Of a DNA stretch of 64,000 bases, positions 54,468-64,000 are shown piece after piece (the stretch's first letter is position 1; each line of letters opens with the position of its first letter). This DNA is from Phenylobacterium glaciei (GTDB taxonomy: Bacteria; Pseudomonadota; Alphaproteobacteria; Caulobacterales; Caulobacteraceae), in assembly GCF_016772415.1 (NCBI RefSeq), contig NZ_JAGSGD010000001.1:3063501-3127500 (forward strand), written 5' to 3'. The notes beneath the pieces are model-generated. The model did no database searches. It saw nothing but the letters and a program-made list of their open reading frames with translations, and had not been told where the DNA came from. The position numbers were made by a program, and so were the translations under genes.

Positions 54468-55616
54468 TTAATCCAGCCCGTACGCCCCGCGTTCCAGGGC
54501 CCGCAGCAGGGTGAGCACCTCAGGATCAGCAAACGGCAGCAGCTGGGTCATCAGCACTCCGCCTTGCCCTGCCTCCGGATCGGCCCAGTAGTAGGTGTTG
54601 GCCAGGCCGGCCCAGGCGAGGCTGCCCGCCGAGCGACCGTCGCCGGTGGGCTCGGGCGTGATCATGGTCGCCAGGCCGTGGCCGGTGGCCATGTGCGGAT
54701 AAAGGTCGAAGTCGTTGGACAGGCTGGCCGCGGCCGACTTGATGAAGCCCGCCTTGTGGCTCCCGCTGTGGCTCTCCGACAGGCTGCGCAGGGTCCTGGC
54801 CGACAGCACGCCGCCGCCCTCCCCCAGCAGCATGCGCAGGAACTTGGCGTAGTCGGCCGCCGTCGAGTAGAGCCCGCCACCGCCCGAGAGCACCTCAGGG
54901 TTGGCCGGCAGGCCAAAGGGAATGGGGATCAGCGCCCCGTCCGGGCCGCGGACATGGACGCTGGCCTTGCGCGCAGCCTGACCGTCCGACAGGGCGAAAC
55001 CTGTGTCGCTCATCCCCAGCGGTCCGAAGATGTGCCGTATCAGATAGGCGTCCAGCCGCTCGCCGCTGGCCGCCTCGATGACGATACCCGCCCAGTCGAT
55101 GCCGATGCCGTAAATCCAGCCCTGGCCGGGGTCGAACATCAGCGGCTGGCGATGCGCCGCGCGGCTGCCGGAGTTGGGGTCGAGAGCACCCTGCGTCTGG
55201 GAGAAGGCCAGGAATTCCGGGTGGGTGAAGGTATAGGCGAAGCCCGAGGTGTGGCTCAGCAGCTGGCGCAGGGTCACGAACCCCTTGGCGGGCCGCAGGC
55301 TGGCCTTGCCGTCAGCAACGCCCTCCAGAACCTGGAGGTCCTTCAGGTCCGGACAAAGGTCGCCCAGGTCGCCGTCCAGGGTCAGCTTGCCCTGCTCCAC
55401 CAGTTGCAGGGCCGCCACCGACACCACCGCCTTGGTCATCGAGGCGATCCAGAACACGGTCGCCGCATCCATCGCCGCCGGCTGCCCGGCCGCGCGGACG
55501 CCGGCGGCATGTTCGTAGGTCACCCCGTCCCGGTCGGTGACCAGGGCCACGGCCCCGGCGATCTTGCCGTCGGCGACCGCCTGAGCCAGCGCCGCTTCGA
55601 AGGCGCCGAAGCTCAC
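54468..55616 (-). CDS. beta-lactamase-fold serine hydrolase
   Basis: The 382-residue protein belongs to the class C beta-lactamase/esterase group. It has the SxxK motif in FWIASMTKAVVS (Ser 59 and Lys 62), the tyrosine motif in GWIYGIGIDW, and HTSGFAYTF. Members are esterases such as EstB, or peptidases. It has no signal peptide, so it is probably cytoplasmic. Its start overlaps the end of the acyl-CoA dehydrogenase gene by four bases, so the two are cotranscribed and translationally coupled. Confidence 0.91.
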   Translation of the reverse strand: MSFGAFEAALAQAVADGKIAGAVALVTDRDGVTYEHAAGVRAAGQPAAMDAATVFWIASMTKAVVSVAALQLVEQGKLTLDGDLGDLCPDLKDLQVLEGVADGKASLRPAKGFVTLRQLLSHTSGFAYTFTHPEFLAFSQTQGALDPNSGSRAAHRQPLMFDPGQGWIYGIGIDWAGIVIEAASGERLDAYLIRHIFGPLGMSDTGFALSDGQAARKASVHVRGPDGALIPIPFGLPANPEVLSGGGGLYSTAADYAKFLRMLLGEGGGVLSARTLRSLSESHSGSHKAGFIKSAAASLSNDFDLYPHMATGHGLATMITPEPTGDGRSAGSLAWAGLANTYYWADPEAGQGGVLMTQLLPFADPEVLTLLRALERGAYGLD

Positions 55617-56836
55617 AGCCCCAGCACCATCTTGGCGATGATGTTGTGCTGGATCTCGTTGGAGCCCGCATAGATCGAGGTCTTGCGGTAGTTGAAGTAC
55701 ATCGGCGCCACGGTGGCCGCGTAGTCGGGGCCGGCGCGAGGCTCGTTCCGCTCGCCGCGGATCTCGGCGAAGGTGTCGCGCACGAAGGGCTGAGCGTAGA
55801 GGCCCGCGGCCTCCAGGGCCAGTTCGGTGATCGCCTGCTGGGCCTGGCTGCCCTCCAGCTTAAACATCGAGGACGCCGCCCCCATCGCCTCGCCCGCCGT
55901 GCGCGCCGCGAACATCCGCAGTTCGGTGGCGTTCAAGGCGTCGACCTTGATCTGGGTCTCGGTCAGCTTGCGGCGGAAATCGGTGTCATCCAGCATCCGC
56001 TGGCCGCCGTCGGAGCGCTCGGCCCCGGCGATCATCTTCACCTTGGCCAGCATGTTGGTCAGGCCCGGCGCATAGGCGTTGCCGCGCTCGAACTGCAGCA
56101 GGTACTTGGCGTAGGTCCAGCCCTGGTTCTCCTCGCCGATCCGGTTGGCCACCGGCACCCGGACGTTCTCGAAGAACACCTGGTTGATCTCCTGCTCGCC
56201 ATCCGGCGGCCCGTCCAGGGTCGGCAGGGGGACGATGCTGATCCCCGGCGTCGTCATGTCCAGCAGCAGGAAGCTGATCCCCATCTGCTTGATCGCCTCG
56301 TTGGCGGTCCGCACCAGGCAGAACATCCAGTCGGCGTGCTGGGCGTAGGTCGTCCAGATTTTTGAACCATTCAGCACATAATGGTCACCATCCCGCTCGG
56401 CCTTCATGGAGAGCGAGGCGAGGTCAGATCCGGAGCCCGGTTCGGAATAGCCCTGGCACCACCACACCTCGCTTGAGAGGATCTTGGGCAGGTGCTGTTT
56501 CTTCTGTTCGTCGGTCCCGAAGGCCATCACCACGGGGGCGCACATCCGCACCCCCATGTTGGAGGTGTCGGGCGCCCCGGCCAGGGCCATCTCCATGTCG
56601 AAGATGTACTTCTGGGCATGGGTCCAGCCGGTCCCGCCATACTCGGCGGGCCAGTCAGTCGCCATCCAGCCCTTTTCGTTCAGGCGTTTCCACCAGCGAA
56701 CCTGGCCGGTCTTGTCGATATGGGCGTTCTTCGACTGGCCCATATGGGCCCGCATGTCGTCGTCGAAGGCCTGGGCGATGAAGGCGCGGACCTCGTCGCG
56801 GAAGGCGAGGTCACCTTGCGAGAAATCGAGGTCCAC
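55613..56836 (-). CDS. acyl-CoA dehydrogenase
   Basis: The 407-residue FAD enzyme has WWCQGYSEPGSGSDLASLSM, the FAD-binding NGSKIWTTYAQHADWMFCLV, VFFENVRVPVANRIGEENQG, and the C-terminal YFNYRKTSIYAGSNEIQHNI. It introduces a trans double bond into an acyl-CoA; the chain type is unknown. It is the middle gene of a three-gene operon (ABM monooxygenase, this enzyme, serine hydrolase). Confidence 0.94.
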   Translation of the reverse strand: MDLDFSQGDLAFRDEVRAFIAQAFDDDMRAHMGQSKNAHIDKTGQVRWWKRLNEKGWMATDWPAEYGGTGWTHAQKYIFDMEMALAGAPDTSNMGVRMCAPVVMAFGTDEQKKQHLPKILSSEVWWCQGYSEPGSGSDLASLSMKAERDGDHYVLNGSKIWTTYAQHADWMFCLVRTANEAIKQMGISFLLLDMTTPGISIVPLPTLDGPPDGEQEINQVFFENVRVPVANRIGEENQGWTYAKYLLQFERGNAYAPGLTNMLAKVKMIAGAERSDGGQRMLDDTDFRRKLTETQIKVDALNATELRMFAARTAGEAMGAASSMFKLEGSQAQQAITELALEAAGLYAQPFVRDTFAEIRGERNEPRAGPDYAATVAPMYFNYRKTSIYAGSNEIQHNIIAKMVLGL

Positions 56837-56846
56837 GTTCTGGCTC

Positions 56847-57134
56847 CTAAACGCCGTCGAGGTATTCGATTTCGGGACGGCCGCCCATGCAGGGCCCCAT
56901 CTTGGCGCCGGCGGCCTTGAAGTAGTCCGTGCCGCCGTGGGCGGTCAGGGAGTCCTGATCCTTGTAGAGCTCCAGGACCTTGTAGGTCTGGGGATCGGTG
57001 CGGCTCTTGGTGAGCTGATAGGCGAGGTTTCCGGGCTCATTGGCCCGCACCTGCTTGGCGAGGTCGGTGAAGATCGCCTCGAATTCCGCGTTCTTGCCTT
57101 CAGCGACCTTCAGGACCGCGATCACACCAATCAT
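56847..57134 (-). CDS. antibiotic biosynthesis monooxygenase (ABM) family protein
   Basis: The 95-residue protein has the dimeric ferredoxin-like ABM fold (MIGVIAVLKVAEGKNAEFEA, VRANEPGNLAYQLTKSRTDP, YKVLELYKDQDSLTAHGGTD). It is similar to YgiN-type quinol monooxygenases. The start at 57134 sits eight bases after GGGAG and gives the usual N-terminus. It is 10 bp upstream of the acyl-CoA dehydrogenase gene. Confidence 0.88.
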   Translation of the reverse strand: MIGVIAVLKVAEGKNAEFEAIFTDLAKQVRANEPGNLAYQLTKSRTDPQTYKVLELYKDQDSLTAHGGTDYFKAAGAKMGPCMGGRPEIEYLDGV

Positions 57135-57238
57135 GCCGTTCTCTCCCAACGCTTGTTTGAAGCGACGGTAGAGGGGGTGATGCAGCCGGGCAAGCCCTAC
57201 GCAGCGTCAGCGTGAGAGGAGGAGAACTGCCCATCACC

Positions 57239-57345
57239 CGCTCGTCCCGGCGAAGGCCGGGATCCAGGTCGTAGGTCATGGCCTGGGCCAAGAGCCCTGA
57301 ATGCTGCGGATGTATCTGGGTCCCGGCCTTCGCCGGGATGAGCGG
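57239..57345. repeat. palindromic intergenic repeat, family B, copy 4
   Basis: CCGCTCGTCCCGGCGAAGGC and GCCTTCGCCGGGATGAGCGG pair with one mismatch. It lies 7 bp after the stop of the next minus-strand gene. Confidence 0.9.
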
Positions 57346-57352
57346 ATCTAAA

Positions 57353-57640
57353 TTACCGCCGGTCGTTCCAGCCGTAGGCGACCCAGTGGTGGCCGCCCAG
57401 GTTGCGGGCTTCGAGGACGCCGTCGTCGCGACGGGCATGGGCCGTGCGCTTGGCGCGCAGGGCGAGGCCGGCCAGCGCCAGCAGGGCCGAGGACATCACC
57501 GCGATCACCACCACCGTGGCGGCGGCGAACAGGGCCAGGACCGCGGCGATGACGACCGCAGCCGTGGTGGCCAAAGCGCCGCCCAGCACCGCGAAACTGC
57601 GAAGCGCCGAACCGTGTTTGCGGGCGAATTCCCTGACCAT
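57353..57640 (-). CDS. small membrane protein of unknown function
   Basis: The 95-residue protein has a polar N-terminus (MVREFARKHGSALRSF) and two hydrophobic stretches (AVLGGALATTAAVVIAAVLA and FAAATVVVIAVMSSALLALA). A basic linker and a short C-terminal region (LEARNLGGHHWVAYGWN) follow. No family is recognised. The ATG at 57640 follows AGAGG; the upstream TTG would add 12 residues. Confidence 0.65.
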   Translation of the reverse strand: MVREFARKHGSALRSFAVLGGALATTAAVVIAAVLALFAAATVVVIAVMSSALLALAGLALRAKRTAHARRDDGVLEARNLGGHHWVAYGWNDRR

Positions 57641-57742
57641 GGCTTCCTCTGGCGCCACCTCTTCCGGTGGCTTCAACGACTATGTTGTTCCGGCGATACG
57701 CGCCGTCAACGCTTCAAGACGCAAAAAACAACGAAACCAGCG

Positions 57743-58441
57743 TTATGCCACCCCTTCGAGCGCCATTTCCCGGCGTTCGCGCATGATGGTGTCGAAGGCT
57801 GAGTTGATGGCGGCGGCCTTGGCCTCCGCCACCTCGATGAATTCGTTGGGCAGGCCACGCGCCCGGGCGCGGTCCGGGTGGGCGACGATCAGCGCGCCCT
57901 TCCAGGCGCTGCGGACCTCTTCGTCGGGGGCGTCATGGGGCACCCCCAGCACGCCATAGGGGTCCTCGGCGCTGAGGCCCAGATGGGTGGCCTTCAGCCG
58001 GCGGAACACCAGGGGCGAGAAGCCGAACAGCACCGCCACATGCTCCAGATAGACCAACTCGTCATAGGTCACCGCCCCGTCCGAGCCAGCGATGTGGAAC
58101 AGGCCGTCCAGGACGTCCTCCAGCAGAGCCGGGCAGTTGCGATAGCGCTTGGCCAGCCGGATCGCATAGCTCTCGTAGCCCCGGGTGGTCTGCCGGGCCA
58201 GGTCGTACAGGCGGTGGATGTTGCGCTCCGACGCCGCGTCGGTGTGGAACACCTGGGCGAAGGCGTCGAACTCGCCCACGCTGGCCCGGCCATCGGCCTT
58301 GGCGAGCTTGGCGCCGAGCGCCGTGACGGCAGTCGTGAAGGTGGGATCCTCGCCGGGCAGGCCCGGAGGACACTCGTCGCAGTCTTCGCAACCATCGGGG
58401 CGGCGGACGGCGAGCCCAGCAATGTTGCGCCAGAAACTCAT
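57743..58441 (-). CDS. DjlA-like protein (TerB and DnaJ domains)
   Basis: The 232-residue protein has a short N-terminus with a cysteine cluster (GCEDCDECPPG). A TerB-like helical domain (FTTAVTALGAKLAKADGRAS, VGEFDAFAQVF) follows, then a C-terminal J domain (DPYGVLGVPHDAPDEEVRSA, with the HPD motif in IVAHPDRARARG). DjlA-type proteins work with DnaK. Here there is no obvious membrane anchor, unlike E. coli DjlA. The start at 58441 was taken because the upstream extension is not conserved. Confidence 0.88.
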   Translation of the reverse strand: MSFWRNIAGLAVRRPDGCEDCDECPPGLPGEDPTFTTAVTALGAKLAKADGRASVGEFDAFAQVFHTDAASERNIHRLYDLARQTTRGYESYAIRLAKRYRNCPALLEDVLDGLFHIAGSDGAVTYDELVYLEHVAVLFGFSPLVFRRLKATHLGLSAEDPYGVLGVPHDAPDEEVRSAWKGALIVAHPDRARARGLPNEFIEVAEAKAAAINSAFDTIMRERREMALEGVA

Positions 58442-58512
58442 GGGAGTATCGACAAGGCTACTTCCGCAACGCAGCAAACACAACGCGCATGATCCCGCAG
58501 GCAGGTTAAGTT

Positions 58513-62115
<3,603 letters not shown>

Positions 62116-62144
62116 TCGACACAGTTTCAAGGTTCCAAGGCTCC

Positions 62145-62762
62145 ATGTCCGCACTCATCGCCGCCCTCGCCCTGTTCGCCGCCGCCGAGCCCGCCGGTTC
62201 CGCGCCCGCCTATAACGACCGCACCCTCACCGAGGACATGCCCTATCCCGCCGGTGCTCCCCACGACGACTACGGCCTGGTGGGCTGGTGCTACGGGGCC
62301 CTGCGCGGCTACGTCGACCTGCACGATCAGATGATGCCTGACGTCACCGAGATCGAGAAAACCCCGCCGGTGAACCCCGCCACCACCCTGGCCGAGAAGA
62401 TGGCGGCCTATTCCACCATCCAGGCGCAGGCGCAGAAGGACATGAAGCTTTTCGGCCGCGCCATGGAGACCGCCGAGCGCGCCAGCCTCAAGCCGATCAA
62501 CATCGTCGGCGCCGCCGCGGTGAAGAAGGGCCACGCCACCTGGAACGCCGCCAGCGCCATGCCCAAGCGCCAGGTCGCCCAGAACTGGATGGGCTGGACC
62601 CTGCCGGTCCGCTGCGTCCCCACGGCCCACGCCCTGGAGGAACGCGCCAAGCTGATGGGCAAGACCTTCCAGGCGAACACTGACCCCGCCGACGTCGCGC
62701 CCGAGCCGGCGCCTGCCGAGCCCACCCCGGAAACCGCCGGCGCCGTGGCCCCGACTCGGTAA
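62145..62762 (+). CDS. exported protein of unknown function
   Basis: The 205-residue protein starts with a hydrophobic stretch (MSALIAALALFAAAEPAGSA) compatible with a weak signal peptide. The rest has HDDYGLVGWCYGALRGYVDL and QNWMGWTLPVRCVPTAHALE, each with a cysteine, and a proline/alanine-rich end. No family is recognised. It lies 29 bp after the oxoprolinase gene and may share its transcript. Confidence 0.68.
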   Translation: MSALIAALALFAAAEPAGSAPAYNDRTLTEDMPYPAGAPHDDYGLVGWCYGALRGYVDLHDQMMPDVTEIEKTPPVNPATTLAEKMAAYSTIQAQAQKDMKLFGRAMETAERASLKPINIVGAAAVKKGHATWNAASAMPKRQVAQNWMGWTLPVRCVPTAHALEERAKLMGKTFQANTDPADVAPEPAPAEPTPETAGAVAPTR

Positions 62763-62897
62763 CCCGACACCGCCCGATCTTGTGACCCCGAAAGCCAACG
62801 CGCCGACCCCGTGCGCCAGCCGCCAGGCGTCGCGCGGACGACACTGGCCGGCTGACAACCCTTCCGCGCCGACGTGGGACGTCGGTTCTGCGCGCGA

Positions 62898-63317
62898 CTA
62901 CAGGTCCTTGCGCATGAACCAGCGGGGGAACATCGGCGCCGGGCCGTCGATCTGGCCAAACACTTCAAACCCCAGCCGCTCATAGAAGGCTCGCGCCTGG
63001 AAGGCGTAGGTGTCGAGCCACATATTGTGACAGCCCCGGGCGACCGCCTCGGCCTCCGCCTTCCCCATCAGCCGCGTCCCCAGCCCCTCGCCGCGAGCGC
63101 CCTCCGGCGTCACCACCAGGCCGATATAGAAGGAGCCCCAAAGCGACAGCGCCCAGAGCCCGCCCAGCACCTCATCGCTGTCGGCTTCGGAGATGGTCAG
63201 CGCGAAGGGCTCCCCTTGCGCGTCCCCCACGGTCTTCTGGTTGAAGGCCAGCAGCGGAGCCCAGATAGGCATGTAGGCGTCGTCGGGGCGCGCGGCCCCG
63301 CGGATGATCAGATCCAT
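62898..63317 (-). CDS. GNAT family N-acetyltransferase
   Basis: The 139-residue protein has the GNAT core. The acetyl-CoA-binding region is VVTPEGARGEGLGTRLMGKA, preceded by FYIGL, and the C-terminal part is MWLDTYAFQARAFYERLGFE. The substrate is unknown. The ATG at 63317 (MDLIIRG) is preferred; an upstream ATG adds ten charged residues. It is divergent from a CDF transporter gene. Confidence 0.9.
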   Translation of the reverse strand: MDLIIRGAARPDDAYMPIWAPLLAFNQKTVGDAQGEPFALTISEADSDEVLGGLWALSLWGSFYIGLVVTPEGARGEGLGTRLMGKAEAEAVARGCHNMWLDTYAFQARAFYERLGFEVFGQIDGPAPMFPRWFMRKDL

Positions 63318-63505
63318 GTTTTTGTCTTTCAGATGATGCGCGCACACAGGCGCTGGAGCACGACCCAGAGGGCCGCACGGTCAGGTCGAAGGGGCTGGAG
63401 GCGCGGCTAGACCGCGACGAAACCGATCATCATGCCGACAGGCTAGCCAAGCTCGCTCGCGATGGCGACAGACGATTTCGCCCCTGCCGCGTTCCCCCAC
63501 GACCC

Positions 63506-64000
63506 ATGGCCCACTCGCGCACCGTCATCTTCGCCGCCCTGGCCGGCAACACCGCCATCGCGGTGACCAAGTTCGCCGCGGCGATCCTCACCGGCTCCAG
63601 CGCCATGATGAGCGAGGCGATCCACTCCGTCGTCGACACCGGCAACCAGCTGCTGCTGCTCAACGGCCTGCGCCGCGCCGCCAAGGACCCCACCGAGCGC
63701 CATCCCCTGGGCTACGGCCTGCAGCTCTACTTCTACACCTTCGTGGTGGCCGTCCTGATCTTCGGGGTCGGGGCCGTGGTCTCGGTGCTGCACGGCATTG
63801 AGCGCATCCGAAATCCCGAGCCCATCGAGAACGCCTGGGTCAACTACGCGGTCCTGGCCTTCGGGGTGATCTTCGAGGGCGCGGTGTGGATCGTGGCGCT
63901 GAAGTCCTTCAACACCGAGCGCGCCGGCCGCGGCTGGGTGGAGGCCGTGAAGTCCAGCAAGGACCCCACCGTCTTCACCGTGCTGTTCGAGGACACCGCC
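63506..64000 (+). CDS. cation diffusion facilitator family transporter (partial)
   Basis: The first 165 codons of a CDF transporter are present; the gene runs off the window. It has the first helix (VIFAALAGNTAIAVTKFAAA), the metal-site helix SSAMMSEAIHSVVDTGNQLL with the HxxxD pair, and further membrane helices (FYTFVVAVLIFGVGAVVSVL, NYAVLAFGVIFEGAVWIVAL). CDF proteins export Zn, Co, Fe or Mn in exchange for protons. The domain boundaries after this point are not visible. Confidence 0.92.
   Translation, partial: MAHSRTVIFAALAGNTAIAVTKFAAAILTGSSAMMSEAIHSVVDTGNQLLLLNGLRRAAKDPTERHPLGYGLQLYFYTFVVAVLIFGVGAVVSVLHGIERIRNPEPIENAWVNYAVLAFGVIFEGAVWIVALKSFNTERAGRGWVEAVKSSKDPTVFTVLFEDTA

Overview
The window is a GC-rich chromosomal segment of an alphaproteobacterium, most probably a member of the Caulobacteraceae (Caulobacter/Phenylobacterium-like). 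The main reasons are the gene order fliK-flgD-flgE followed directly by a sciP-type CtrA inhibitor, sigma-54 style flagellar promoters, frequent GTG/TTG starts, weak Shine-Dalgarno use, and many intergenic palindromic elements. The assignment rests on synteny and protein resemblance, not on a database search. No rRNA, tRNA or CRISPR array was recognised.

Layout. 1-5.8 kb: a DJ-1/PfpI protein with a divergent GlxA-type regulator, a DUF1003 membrane protein, a SleB-type cell-wall hydrolase, small lipoproteins, and a short run of tiny membrane ORFs. 6-10.2 kb: a minus-strand signalling operon encoding a response regulator, a LysM/FecR periplasmic protein and a CHASE2 histidine kinase. 10.3-14.2 kb: a hydrolase, a DsbA-like oxidoreductase and uvrB. 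14.3-17.4 kb: an accessory patch with an AT-rich, standalone OLD-like AAA-TOPRIM ATPase/nuclease, a truncated hydrolase, and a BrnT/BrnA toxin-antitoxin pair sitting at the truncation point. 17.4-24.7 kb: aldehyde dehydrogenase, two tandem paralogous small proteins, a thiolase, a lone Flp pilin and mnmA. 24.8-32.5 kb: a flagellar hook cluster with flgL and flgK on the minus strand and fliK, flgD, flgE and sciP on the plus strand, with candidate sigma-54 promoters facing both ways. 32.6-38.7 kb: a small membrane protein, a lone RusA-like resolvase, fumC, a CcdA/CcdB pair, a heme-oxygenase-fold protein, a polyprenyl diphosphate synthase, an N6-adenine methyltransferase and a zinc-ribbon protein. 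39-45 kb: a membrane aspartic protease, a LysR regulator with a divergent SbtA-like permease, a 2OG-Fe(II) oxygenase, ilvC and an RcnB-like protein. 45-47.6 kb: a DUF924 protein, thyA and folA. 47.7-57.1 kb: catabolic genes (SMP-30 lactonase, acyl-CoA synthetase, Old Yellow Enzyme, CYP153-like P450, aminotransferase, beta-lactamase-fold hydrolase, acyl-CoA dehydrogenase, ABM monooxygenase). 57.3-64 kb: a DjlA-like protein, a fused 5-oxoprolinase/hydantoinase, a GNAT enzyme and the start of a CDF cation transporter that runs off the end.

The most unusual signals are four. First, palindromic repeats of about 90-130 bp in at least two families always lie just 3' of a gene, and one copy lies in frame inside the 5-oxoprolinase gene. 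Second, the OLD-like gene is strongly AT-rich relative to its surroundings, which suggests transfer and a possible anti-phage role. Third, the BrnTA module abuts an N-terminally deleted hydrolase in the same reading frame. Fourth, several very small ORFs were found by reading the gaps: 25, 29, 39 and 46 residues and a 54-residue Flp pilin.
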